Assembly: GCA_020629315.1 (NCBI GenBank)
Contig: JAHDDO010000007.1
Span: 48,453-112,452, forward strand
Length of the DNA stretch: 64,000 nt
Source of the DNA: Saprospiraceae bacterium
GTDB taxonomy: Bacteria; Bacteroidota; Bacteroidia; Chitinophagales; Saprospiraceae
Direction of reading: 5' to 3'
Position numbers and translations under genes: made by a program. The notes beneath the pieces were generated by a model, which was not told the origin of the DNA, did not search any database, and worked only from the letters and a program-made list of their open reading frames with translations. Below are positions 55,741-63,108 of this stretch, piece by piece; positions within the stretch are counted from its first letter, which is position 1, and each line of letters opens with the position of its first letter.

Positions 55741-56156
55741 TAGAGTACTTTTTTGGTGTAACAATGTCGCATAATGTCAGTGGCTGTAATAATGCCACTG
55801 AGCGATTGCGCTTTATTTCGAACAGGTATGCAATGAAATTTACCCTGCAAGAGTATTTCGATAGCTAAGGAAATATCATCTTCCTCTTGAATACTTACCA
55901 CCTCCGTTTGCATGACCTCTTTTACTCTTTCTGAAGCCATCTTCATTTTGCTATACGTCGCACCAGTTGTGTCAAATACAAGACTGTATATTTTATCCAG
56001 AAGGTCTTTTTCTGAAACTACGCCATGAATTGAGTCGCCTCTGGTAATGATCAGATGTTTGATCTCATTTGCTTTCATCATTTGCAAAGCCTTATCGATA
56101 GACATGTTTTCATCAATGGTAATTACGGGACTTGTTAAGCATTCTTTGACATTCAT
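55740..56156 (-). CDS. Two-CBS-domain protein
   Basis: A 138-residue protein consisting of a CBS pair: first domain residues 1-62 (LTSPVITIDENMSIDKALQM, HLIITRGDSIHGVVSEKDLL), second from about residue 75 (MQTEVVSIQEEDDISLAIEI, GKFHCIPVRNKAQSLSGIIT). CBS pairs bind adenosine nucleotides and act as energy or redox sensors. It lacks any fused enzyme or channel. It follows another CBS gene with a 2-base gap and is overlapped by the outer-membrane protein gene. Confidence 0.9.
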   Translation of the reverse strand: MNVKECLTSPVITIDENMSIDKALQMMKANEIKHLIITRGDSIHGVVSEKDLLDKIYSLVFDTTGATYSKMKMASERVKEVMQTEVVSIQEEDDISLAIEILLQGKFHCIPVRNKAQSLSGIITATDIMRHCYTKKVL

Positions 56157-56158
56157 TG

Positions 56159-56590
56159 CTAGCTATTTTTAATGTGTAATAAAATATCATAAGGAGTCAA
56201 AATGCCTCGCAGTAAACCTTTTTCCAATATGATTATAGAATGAAAATCATTTTCAAGAAATAAATCAATGGCATCCGATACGCTATCATCTACAGACAAG
56301 GCGACTACTTCTTCTTTCATGACATCTGATGCCAAGAGTGTTTTAAGTATTTTAGAATTGCTTCGTTTCGAAAATTCTTTACCTAAAATGGTCAGATGAT
56401 GTTCCAAACTTTTAAGCTCATGGGTACTTATAATTCCTATTACGGCATTAAATGAATTCACTACAGGCAAATGATGAAAATTAGAAACATCAAATATTTC
56501 TTTAACCTCTGTCATAAGCGTATCGCCATTTACATGAATCACATCATTGGTCATCAATTCACGCACCTTCATTTTTCGTATTTCTTTCAT
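56159..56590 (-). CDS. Two-CBS-domain protein
   Basis: A 143-residue CBS pair: VRELMTNDVIHVNGDTLMTE with FHHLPVVNSFNAVIGIISTH, then LASDVMKEEVVALSVDDSVS with FHSIIILEKGLLRGILTPYD. It opens the CBS-CBS-barrel-AhpD gene set. It may be read from the hsp20 promoter through the intercistronic hairpin at 56604-56628. A start 18 bases further in (MKVRELM) is possible. Confidence 0.9.
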   Translation of the reverse strand: MKEIRKMKVRELMTNDVIHVNGDTLMTEVKEIFDVSNFHHLPVVNSFNAVIGIISTHELKSLEHHLTILGKEFSKRSNSKILKTLLASDVMKEEVVALSVDDSVSDAIDLFLENDFHSIIILEKGLLRGILTPYDILLHIKNS

Positions 56591-56603
56591 AGTTGTTTTT
56601 CTT

Positions 56604-56628
56604 TAAAAAGGGCAGGATAGCCCTGCCC
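56604..56628 (-). terminator. Terminator or attenuator after hsp20
   Basis: Minus strand GGGCAGG (56628-56622), 5-base loop, CCTGCCC (56616-56610), then TTTTT. It lies 14 bases past the hsp20 stop and 14 bases before the CBS gene, so it may act as an intercistronic attenuator that lowers expression of the CBS genes relative to hsp20. Confidence 0.75.
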
Positions 56629-56641
56629 AAAGTGTTGCTGA

Positions 56642-57070
56642 TTACTGGATATTAATAGTCCTTATACTCGTTGATTCTGTTGCTAATTTTGGGATGGAAA
56701 CTCGCAAAACGCCATCTACATAATTTGCTGTTATACCCTCTTTGTCGGCATTTACGGGCATTTCTATCCATCTTATGAAACGGGTCAATGCATATTCCAT
56801 CTTTGTATATTTTTCATCCGGTCGCCTCTTTGTTTCTTGATCTTCATAACTTACTTGTAGACGATCTCCATCGACCTGCACTTTAATAAGCTCCTTTTTT
56901 AAGCCAGGAATAATTATTTCAAAATCATACTTCGCAGTATGTTCTTTTACATTTATAGCAGGGAATTTCATTGGGCCTCCTAAGGCCCAATCGTAGAAAC
57001 TTTCATCCAAATAATTACCAAAATATCTAGGTAATTCTGTTGGACTTTGTCTATTCTTATTAAGATTCAT
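56642..57070 (-). CDS. Hsp20 / alpha-crystallin small heat-shock protein
   Basis: A 142-residue ATP-independent holdase. The alpha-crystallin domain covers about residues 38-135 with PAINVKEHTAKYDFEIIIPG, the conserved turn LIKVQVDGDRLQVSYE and the hallmark YVDGVLRVSIPK (the A-x-x-x-n-GVLx(V/I)xxPK type). It lacks the C-terminal IXI motif in canonical form but ends IRTINIQ, which could serve. Promoter with Fnr-like boxes shared with the divergent gene at 57198. First gene of the possible hsp20-CBS-CBS set. Confidence 0.92.
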   Translation of the reverse strand: MNLNKNRQSPTELPRYFGNYLDESFYDWALGGPMKFPAINVKEHTAKYDFEIIIPGLKKELIKVQVDGDRLQVSYEDQETKRRPDEKYTKMEYALTRFIRWIEMPVNADKEGITANYVDGVLRVSIPKLATESTSIRTINIQ

Positions 57071-57097
57071 GTTCTAGTTTTTTGATTAATTACATCT

Positions 57098-57193
57098 CAA
57101 ATATCTGATGTCACAAGGCAGCTTACACTGATCTATATCAGCGTATTGAATGATGCTGGTCATCCTGTTGGGAAGGACGGTTCATGATCTTTA
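57098..57193. promoter_or_regulatory. Bidirectional Fnr-like promoter between hsp20 and gene 57198
   Basis: Boxes TGATCTATATCA (57129-57140, centre 57134.5) and TGATGCTGGTCA (57151-57162, centre 57156.5) are 22 bp apart. To the left, minus-strand GATATTTG (57105-57098) ends 36.5 bp from the first centre; to the right, GATCTTTA (57186-57193) ends 36.5 bp from the second centre. Each box can thus be proximal for one gene and distal for the other. The plus-strand mRNA would begin about at ATG 57198, nearly leaderless. Confidence 0.75.
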
Positions 57194-57197
57194 TTGT

Positions 57198-57611
57198 ATG
57201 AAAAAAGTATTATTAATTTGTGAACACAATTTCGAAGAAAGGCTCCTTAAGGAATACACTTTCGAATTGTTCGGACAACTAAATTTCCGTTTTGACATGT
57301 GCCATGTCAGCTTAGTAGGCGGAACAGTAAATCAATTATTCGCTGTAAAAGGCCAGCATAAAATTGAGCGGAATTTTCATCCTCATTTGGCTTTTATAGA
57401 TGAAGCTCAATTTCCAAGCAAGCTGTATGTTGAGAAGACATATAGTGCTAAGAATGTAGGTGATATTTTACATAAGATCAAAGAGCTAGAAACTGATATA
57501 GTAATCATTCCTATGCCCCTAAATCAAAAAATAATGGCTGATATTTATAGAGAAATCGCTTGCAAGATCAAAGAAAATACGAATGCTAGGCTGATAGCAT
57601 ATATGTACTAA
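57198..57611 (+). CDS. Unknown 137-residue protein, possibly UspA-like
   Basis: A cytosolic protein starting MKKVLLICEHNFEERLLKEY. Alternating strands and helices (FDMCHVSLVGG, DIVIIPMPLNQKIMADIYRE, NARLIAYMY) suggest a Rossmann-like fold of one UspA-domain size, but no nucleotide motif is visible and the family is not recognised. ATG 57198 is chosen because the -7 element of its Fnr-box promoter ends at 57193; the upstream open frame from 57150 lies inside the operator. Terminator follows. Confidence 0.62.
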   Translation: MKKVLLICEHNFEERLLKEYTFELFGQLNFRFDMCHVSLVGGTVNQLFAVKGQHKIERNFHPHLAFIDEAQFPSKLYVEKTYSAKNVGDILHKIKELETDIVIIPMPLNQKIMADIYREIACKIKENTNARLIAYMY

Positions 57612-57612
57612 A

Positions 57613-57636
57613 GGCGGAAGAAATCTTCCGCCTTTA
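57613..57636. terminator. Terminator between 57198 gene and the USP operon
   Basis: GGCGGAAG (57613-57620), loop AAAT, CTTCCGCC (57625-57632), then TTTAT. Perfect 8-bp stem with flanking AAA; short T tract. Can serve both convergent transcription units. Confidence 0.75.
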
Positions 57637-57665
57637 TAACTAAAAACCCAAACTAATCTTTATTG

Positions 57666-58481
57666 TTACTCTTGTAAATGCTGCAATACAAAAAGTGGCA
57701 TCGAAAGGTCAAACATTTCACTTTTACTTACACTATAATGAAATAGTTTGCTTAACCAGTGTCGTTCTTTATGTATCACAAATAATACATCAGCATGGTT
57801 CTCTTCTGCAAACAACTTTAAGGTTTCTGATACAGTTTGCTTCAATAAAAGCGAATGAATGCTATACTTCCGATCTTTAAAATAAATGTCGTACCCTGGG
57901 TCATATCCTAAAGGATGGTCATTCTTCAATTGAACATGGGCTAACTCAATAGTAACGTCACTATGGTCAGCCATGAGAAATAAAGGAGAGAGACTAGACT
58001 CATTTGACAACACCTCTGCATCAATACCTAACACTAGCTTTTTGGGTCTCTTATAATAGACATTTGGGGGAATGGCTAACACTGGAGTCTTACTCTTTTG
58101 AATGCAATGATCTGCAATACTACCTACTGTAATTTCTTTCAAATCGCTGAGTCCTTTTGTTCCTATTACAATCCAATCAGGCTTCTCTTTGGATACATAT
58201 TCAACAATAAAACGCTTTGCTTCATCTCTAACGATTACATAAGAAAAAGTCTGTTGAGGTAAAATCTCTTTTAATCTAGCTATTGTATTTTTCATCATAC
58301 TCAAAGCGATTTCTTTTTCAACATCTTTATGAGGATCTGCTAAGACTGTCCGTCTTTTGGGTTCTATACAATGTAACAGCTCAATATCCAGGCTTAGCTT
58401 GGCGTCCTTTACATAATGACAAAGCCAGTGTAAGGCATTTATTGATGTTTTAGAATAATCCGTTGGACATAAAATTTTCAT
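57666..58481 (-). CDS. Universal stress protein, two UspA domains
   Basis: A 271-residue protein. First UspA domain residues 1-140 with MKILCPTDYSKTSINALHWL and the complete ATP-binding pattern in GTKGLSDLKEITVGS; second from about residue 148 (KKLVLGIDAEVLSNESSLSP) degenerate and lacking the motif. Last of the CBS-USP-USP-USP operon; its start overlaps the previous stop as ATGA. Confidence 0.9.
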   Translation of the reverse strand: MKILCPTDYSKTSINALHWLCHYVKDAKLSLDIELLHCIEPKRRTVLADPHKDVEKEIALSMMKNTIARLKEILPQQTFSYVIVRDEAKRFIVEYVSKEKPDWIVIGTKGLSDLKEITVGSIADHCIQKSKTPVLAIPPNVYYKRPKKLVLGIDAEVLSNESSLSPLFLMADHSDVTIELAHVQLKNDHPLGYDPGYDIYFKDRKYSIHSLLLKQTVSETLKLFAEENHADVLFVIHKERHWLSKLFHYSVSKSEMFDLSMPLFVLQHLQE

Positions 58482-59293
58482 GATTGTTCATTTTTTTGAT
58501 TTATAAAAAGGATTGGGATCTGCGTCTTCGCCAAAATCTCCTTTGAAGCGCTTTTGAAAAAAAGACTATTGAAAAAGGTTTGTTGATCAGGTATCAATAT
58601 GAGCAAGTCTGCTGGCAAATTATACGCTGCAGACAATAGGGCATCAGGCACACTTTTGCTCGAGGTCTGAGCAATTTCAAAAGAAATATGTGGGGGTTTA
58701 TTTTCAAAAAAACGCTCAACAATGTGTTGCTTTTCTAACTGGTAATTTTCCCCAACATGCAATATTTTTACAAATGCCTGATTACGTTGCGCCCAAGTGA
58801 GAATAAAGGCCAAATGTTTGTCACTTTGCAAGTGATCATCACCTGCCACTAATACTTTATCATAGCCCTTGAAAACAGCACGTTCCGGAATTCCATAGAC
58901 TGGGATTTCTGCCTGTTTAATGATCGCTAAAGCGTTAGTTCCTAGCCATCGATCTACGGCATCTTTATTTTCTCGAATACCAACGTAACACAGATCGAAG
59001 TCTACCTCTGCAAGGTATTTTATAACTTGTCGAGCTACCATTCCAAAAAGCACCTTTATTTCAATATTTACCTCTTTTGAAAATCGTAACTTTTCTTGTA
59101 CAAGCTTGTGTATAGTTGCCGTAACCGCTTCATCTTTAGGCAGACCTTTGGTAAGATGAGGATAGTTTTCATCTAATACACCAGATATAACATGAAGAAT
59201 AGTTACGTTTCCATTGGGATGATTATCTAAAGCATATTGCAATGCATTGATTGAAGAGGAATGAAAGTCTATAGGAACAAGGATTCGCTTCAT
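58478..59293 (-). CDS. Universal stress protein, two UspA domains, degenerate nucleotide motif
   Basis: A 271-residue protein: first domain MKRILVPIDFHSSSINALQY, with YVGIRENKDAVDRWLGTNAL in place of the normal ATP loop, so nucleotide binding may be lost; second domain YDKVLVAGDDHLQSDKHLAF with LLILIPDQQTFFNSLF, also without the motif. Middle gene of the USP operon, 2 bases after the fused protein gene. Confidence 0.88.
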   Translation of the reverse strand: MKRILVPIDFHSSSINALQYALDNHPNGNVTILHVISGVLDENYPHLTKGLPKDEAVTATIHKLVQEKLRFSKEVNIEIKVLFGMVARQVIKYLAEVDFDLCYVGIRENKDAVDRWLGTNALAIIKQAEIPVYGIPERAVFKGYDKVLVAGDDHLQSDKHLAFILTWAQRNQAFVKILHVGENYQLEKQHIVERFFENKPPHISFEIAQTSSKSVPDALLSAAYNLPADLLILIPDQQTFFNSLFFKSASKEILAKTQIPILFINQKNEQS

Positions 59294-59295
59294 AA

Positions 59296-60360
59296 CTATA
59301 TGATTAAAATGGGCATTACTGTTTTTATAGCAAGAGACTTGTTTACATTTTCGCTAGTCATGCGATGTAACCAATTGTCTTTTCTTCTTTGACTGACAAT
59401 CAAACCATATTGATGCTTTTTAGCAAAGGCTAACAATTGAGAACTGTTTTCATTGCCTGTTAGAAAAAGGGTACTGATCTTGTCTTTTGGATAATGTCTA
59501 GACCACAACTTTTTTAGATCATAGTCTAGCATTGGGACCTTATTATTCCCCATATAGGCCAAGTGAATTTCTGCATCACACCGTTTAGCCATTCGAATCA
59601 AAAATTCAAATCCATCATCCCATTTAGCTTCATCACCGACGGATATTAATATTCTTTTGGGTAGATCCATCCCACCTCCAGGTGGAACCAAAAGCACGGG
59701 CCTGGATGCTTGCAAGGCTACCTGTAAGGAAACCGACCCAAACCATTTTTTACTTTCATTTTCACCTTTAGTGCCCATAATAACCACGGTTGGTTTACTG
59801 GATTCTATATGACCTATTAAGCTAGGTCCAGCGAAACCCGTAAGTTGAGTCGTGTCGATCCAAAAATCACTTTTCAAGTCATCTAGCAGCAATTTCTTAT
59901 ATCTACTGGATAATCTATCAAGTTTTTCAGATGAGTATCCCGATTCAAACGTCTTAAAATCCTCTTCATGCAAGTGAGGTCTAAAAACATGCACCAACTC
60001 GAACACAGTATTATTTTGCTCGCAAAGCATCTTAGCATAATACAGGGCTTCTTTTGAAGAAGATGAAAAATCTGTGGGGATCATGATCTTGTTCAATGTC
60101 CCATATTTGTGCTTTTTTAATATCGCTTTCGCTACTTTCCGAGCAAAGCGTTTCATAGGAATAGAATTAGTGAAACTTAAGGTAATTTCATTATCGATTC
60201 GTACAGAAGGTATGGATGTCAAACCCATACTGATATACTTTTCAACATCTTCAACTACGGATATGCGATCCTCTATTCCAGCTACTTGTAAAACTCCCTT
60301 TAGGTATTTATTTAAGTACTCCCTATTGGATGACTTTCTTCCATAAATTCGTATGTCCAT
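59296..60360 (-). CDS. Universal stress protein fused to a cysteine-less thioredoxin-like domain
   Basis: A 354-residue protein. Residues 1-80 look like a small thioredoxin/glutaredoxin-type fold: strand MDIRIYGRKSSNREYLNKYL, helix, then VEKYISMGLTSIPSVRIDNE with the cis-Pro of the fold. The place where CxxC would stand reads RKSSNR, so it cannot do dithiol chemistry. Residues 90-215 are UspA domain one (NKIMIPTDFSSSSKEALYYA, MGTKGENESKKWFGS with most of the ATP loop) and 220-354 domain two (RILISVGDEAKWDDGFEFLI). I know no named family with this order. Second in the operon after the CBS gene. Confidence 0.82.
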   Translation of the reverse strand: MDIRIYGRKSSNREYLNKYLKGVLQVAGIEDRISVVEDVEKYISMGLTSIPSVRIDNEITLSFTNSIPMKRFARKVAKAILKKHKYGTLNKIMIPTDFSSSSKEALYYAKMLCEQNNTVFELVHVFRPHLHEEDFKTFESGYSSEKLDRLSSRYKKLLLDDLKSDFWIDTTQLTGFAGPSLIGHIESSKPTVVIMGTKGENESKKWFGSVSLQVALQASRPVLLVPPGGGMDLPKRILISVGDEAKWDDGFEFLIRMAKRCDAEIHLAYMGNNKVPMLDYDLKKLWSRHYPKDKISTLFLTGNENSSQLLAFAKKHQYGLIVSQRRKDNWLHRMTSENVNKSLAIKTVMPILII

Positions 60361-60362
60361 AA

Positions 60363-60803
60363 CTATTTGTATTTATTGGTTGCGCCCTTGTCAGCAGCTA
60401 AATGAGCGATTATATCGAATGTGCTAACTATTCCTACCAATCGATCCTCATCAACTATGGGTAAGGCATGAAATATGTTTTTCTTAAAAACTTCCAGCGC
60501 TATATTTATTTTATCTTGCGGTTCTAGTGTAGCGATACCTGTGGTCATTATATCTGATACCTTAGTGGTCTTTAACCGAAGCTTCTCTAGTTCCTCTTCT
60601 TCTTCAGTTTTATGAAAACCTCTTTGAAAAAGGAGAATATCTGAAACGCTTAACATGCCGACTAAAGCCCCATTTTCTTGTACAGGCAAGTGATGGAAGC
60701 CAAATTTTTCAAACTTTTTCTTTGCTAGAAAAAGGCTAGAACTAGGTTCTATGGTCTCGACCTCTTGGGTCATAATGTTTTTTACAGGATCTAAAAGATT
60801 CAT
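60363..60803 (-). CDS. Two-CBS-domain protein, first gene of the USP operon
   Basis: A 146-residue CBS pair (VKNIMTQEVETIEPSSSLFL, FGFHHLPVQENGALVGMLSV; then VSDIMTTGIATLEPQDKINI, FHALPIVDEDRLVGIVSTFD), with an acidic/basic linker in between (HKTEEEEELEKLRLKTTK). It likely senses adenylate level. The promoter is the best Fnr-box promoter in the window; TSS would be about 12 bases before the ATG. The gene product is separate from the two similar CBS proteins in the hsp20 set. Confidence 0.9.
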   Translation of the reverse strand: MNLLDPVKNIMTQEVETIEPSSSLFLAKKKFEKFGFHHLPVQENGALVGMLSVSDILLFQRGFHKTEEEEELEKLRLKTTKVSDIMTTGIATLEPQDKINIALEVFKKNIFHALPIVDEDRLVGIVSTFDIIAHLAADKGATNKYK

Positions 60804-60820
60804 TTAATAATTATTTTTAT

Positions 60821-60885
60821 CAAATCTATTCTTAACTCATTTGAGCTCTATTGATTGAAATCAATGAGTGGAATGATTCTAATCA
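60821..60885 (-). promoter_or_regulatory. Fnr-like tandem-box promoter of the CBS-USP operon
   Basis: On the minus strand: distal box 60885-60874 (plus strand TGATTCTAATCA, centre 60879.5), proximal box 60864-60851 (TTGATTGAAATCAA, a perfect match to the classic Fnr consensus, centre 60857.5) and -7 element TAGATTTG (60828-60821). Boxes 22 bp apart, proximal centre 36.5 bp from the -7 end: a class II activation geometry (about -42). The boxes also lie directly upstream of the regulator gene at 60898, so autoregulation or repression of it is possible. Confidence 0.8.
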
Positions 60886-60897
60886 ATCTATCAGATT

Positions 60898-61950
60898 ATG
60901 AAAAAAATTCTAGTCATAGAAGACACCCTGGAAGTCAGAGAGAATATTGTAGAAATTCTTGAACTGGATGGCTATGAAGTAGTCGCAGCTGAAAATGGGA
61001 AAATAGGTGTTACGCTTGCTGTAGCAGAAAAACCTGATTTGATTCTTTGTGATGTTATGATGCCGGAATTAGATGGATTTGGTGTACTTAAAATACTTAG
61101 CAAACAAAAGGACACATTCACCATTCCATTTATTTTTCTTACGGCTAAGGCAGAAAAAGCCGATTTTCGCAAAGGGATGGGCTTGGGTGCAGATGATTAT
61201 ATTACTAAACCCTTCGATCATGTTGAACTATTAGAAGCTATTGAATCTCGTTTACTGAAAAGTGAAAACCTTAAAGCGACAGGCCCCGGTGAAGAAAACC
61301 TGCAACGATTCTTTTCTAAAGCCAAAGCCCAAGAAGAATTAGAAAAATTAACCTTAGATACAGAAATTAGAACTTTAAAAGCCGGTGATAAAATCTATGA
61401 AGAAGGACACAATGCTAGATGGTTGTATTATGTTGTTTCAGGAAAAGTTAAGATTCACCAAATCAATGAATTTGGCAAGGAGCTAATTGTTCAAATTTAT
61501 ACTCAGGACAATTTCTTTGGCTACTATCCCCTCTTGAAATCGAGTGCGTATATAAATAATGCAACGACATTGGAAAACACCACATTACGGCTGATCCCTA
61601 AAGAGGATTTCAAAATCTTACTTTTCAACAACAGAGACTTTGCCGCTCAATTTATCAAGATGATAGCTAATGAAGCCGAAAGCAACGAACAGTTATTAAT
61701 TGACCTCGCTTATAGCTCGGTGCGTAAAAAAACGGCGAATGCACTTCTAAAAATGGCGCAGAATAGTAACAGTACCTTACCGCCCATTAGCTTTTCAGCA
61801 TCCAGAGATAACCTAGCAGAAATCGCTGGAATTGCCAAAGAAACTTTGATCAGAACCCTCGGTGATTTTAAGTCAGAAGGCCTGATCAAAGTGGAGGGCA
61901 ATCAATGTATTATTCTCTCAATCGAGGCTCTTCAGAATATGCCACAGTAG
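60898..61950 (+). CDS. Response regulator fused to a Crp/Fnr-type DNA-binding module
   Basis: A 350-residue transcription regulator. Receiver domain residues 1-125 with acidic pocket IEDT, phospho-acceptor Asp52 in LCDVMMPELDG, Thr82 and Lys104. Then a cyclic-nucleotide-type beta-roll (residues 150-270; KAGDKIYEEGHNARWLYYVV in part) and a Crp helix-turn-helix near residues 300-340 (SRDNLAEIAGIAKETLIRTL). The recognition helix KETLIR keeps the Glu and Arg used by Crp/Fnr proteins to read TGA, in line with the TGAT boxes nearby. It has none of the Fnr N-terminal cysteines, so it does not sense oxygen by an iron-sulfur cluster. Likely the regulator of the island; partner kinase perhaps at 53454. 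Confidence 0.92.
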   Translation: MKKILVIEDTLEVRENIVEILELDGYEVVAAENGKIGVTLAVAEKPDLILCDVMMPELDGFGVLKILSKQKDTFTIPFIFLTAKAEKADFRKGMGLGADDYITKPFDHVELLEAIESRLLKSENLKATGPGEENLQRFFSKAKAQEELEKLTLDTEIRTLKAGDKIYEEGHNARWLYYVVSGKVKIHQINEFGKELIVQIYTQDNFFGYYPLLKSSAYINNATTLENTTLRLIPKEDFKILLFNNRDFAAQFIKMIANEAESNEQLLIDLAYSSVRKKTANALLKMAQNSNSTLPPISFSASRDNLAEIAGIAKETLIRTLGDFKSEGLIKVEGNQCIILSIEALQNMPQ

Positions 61951-62181
61951 CTATGCCGCAGTTGCTTTTCTTTCATCGCCCACTGAGTGCTTTACTTGTA
62001 TTTTCGTCCGTCTATTTGGGCGCTCATTTTTAAATGATATTCCTAAAAGGCAAGTCAAAAAAACAGGGACAGATAAAATGCCTAACAGTGGATAACCTAC
62101 AGCAAAAGCACCTACAACAATTGCAATAATTAAGTGGAATCTCCAATAAATGGCTTCAAAACTGGCTTTATATGCTCTCAT
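61951..62181 (-). CDS. Small two-span membrane protein in the Fnr-box regulon
   Basis: A 76-residue protein with two hydrophobic helices (FHLIIAIVVGAFAVGYPLL, ILSVPVFLTCLLGI) and a charged, basic C-terminus (KNERPNRRTKIQVKH). Start 62181 rather than the in-frame codons at 62205 and 62202, because the -7 element of its promoter covers 62203-62210, so mRNA begins after those codons. Unknown family. Its stop codon abuts the regulator stop codon, convergent with no gap. Confidence 0.6.
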   Translation of the reverse strand: MRAYKASFEAIYWRFHLIIAIVVGAFAVGYPLLGILSVPVFLTCLLGISFKNERPNRRTKIQVKHSVGDERKATAA

Positions 62182-62202
62182 AATTTCAATGTATTTATAC
62201 AT

Positions 62203-62267
62203 CAAAATTCTATGTTATTAGCCACCCTTTCACTGATCTGAGTCATTGCAATACATGATTTTCATCA
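62203..62267 (-). promoter_or_regulatory. Fnr-like tandem-box promoter of the small membrane protein gene
   Basis: Distal box TGATTTTCATCA (62256-62267, centre 62261.5), proximal box TGATCTGAGTCA (62234-62245, centre 62239.5), minus-strand -7 element GAATTTTG (62210-62203). Box spacing 22 bp; proximal centre 36.5 bp from the -7 end. Confidence 0.7.
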
Positions 62268-62286
62268 AGCATTCTAATGGCTAATT

Positions 62287-62405
62287 TTTTGGGCATGTTC
62301 CGATATTCATCGGAACCGGGTCCCTTCAGGCTCCATATTCATTTCGGTCCTTACGATGTGCGGACCCGGCAAAGCCGGCCTTACATACCCCTCATGCAGG
62401 TGATC
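62287..62405 (+). repeat. 119-bp structured repeat, copy 2
   Basis: Base-for-base identical to 50000-50118 in the same orientation. It lies between the stop codon of the gene at 62407-63108 (1 base away) and the operator of the small membrane protein gene. Predicted stems are the same as in copy 1. As transcribed from the minus-strand gene, it would form the 3' untranslated region. Confidence 0.85.
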
Positions 62406-62406
62406 T

Positions 62407-63108
62407 TTATTTCCATTGATTCCCGTGCAAGACATATTTATGTGATAGGCTAACCGGTGCTTTATCCCATTCATAAGGAAAGTGTTCGACGTTGACATGT
62501 ATCGTATCGTCTTTTTCCACAACTATTCGACTTTGATTTTTGTCAACTGAGACTTCATTTATGTGCACGCAACTTTCAGGTATAAAACGAAGCCCGCAGA
62601 TATTGGGTGTAACAACGTTAATTCTATTTCGAATGGATCTTACCGCTATTGTTTGCCCTAAACCAAAACCGCAACCCAATCCAGCATACATATAGGAGGC
62701 TATATAATTAAGCACTTCATTTGTTTTATATAAGCGTACTATTTCTGCCCCAGGCCCAGATATTTGAAGGGCACCAACTCGCTTATTAATTTGCTTTTCA
62801 TAGTACTCGCGATTTTCTGGCGTAACGTATAATATGTAATTCAGATCAAAGGAGTCCGGGTGAGTGGCCGTTAAAAAATGAGGATTTTCTTCTTGAAGGG
62901 ATGGCCTAGCGGCATTAAATGCACTCTTTATATTTTGTTTTAATTGCTGAATGGCTGCCTTTCTTTCCAGCATGCGTTCACTAAATAAAATATCGGCCCT
63001 TGAAAGAGTCCTATGCTTCTTCACCAGTCTAAATAGATCTGTGGCAATTAATAGGATTAGTACACACAGCAAAATGTGTTTACTGTATTTCCACATGGAG
63101 GCTGTCAT
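62407..63108 (-). CDS. Membrane-anchored protein of unknown function
   Basis: A 233-residue protein with one N-terminal membrane helix (ILLCVLILLIATDLF, residues 12-26), then a coiled-coil-like helical stretch (residues 30-70) and a mixed soluble part with INVVTPNICGLRFIPESCVHI in part, SRIVVEKDDTIHVNVEHFPY. No family recognised. Overlaps the upstream gene by 29 bases (17 if the later start MWKYSKH at 63096 is used). The 119-bp repeat begins one base after its stop. Confidence 0.65.
   Translation of the reverse strand: MTASMWKYSKHILLCVLILLIATDLFRLVKKHRTLSRADILFSERMLERKAAIQQLKQNIKSAFNAARPSLQEENPHFLTATHPDSFDLNYILYVTPENREYYEKQINKRVGALQISGPGAEIVRLYKTNEVLNYIASYMYAGLGCGFGLGQTIAVRSIRNRINVVTPNICGLRFIPESCVHINEVSVDKNQSRIVVEKDDTIHVNVEHFPYEWDKAPVSLSHKYVLHGNQWK

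Noticed and set aside
62307..62522. 71-codon minus-strand open frame running from the 62407 gene into the 119-bp repeat
   Set aside because: Half of it is in the wrong frame of a better gene and half inside a repeat whose other copy is non-coding.
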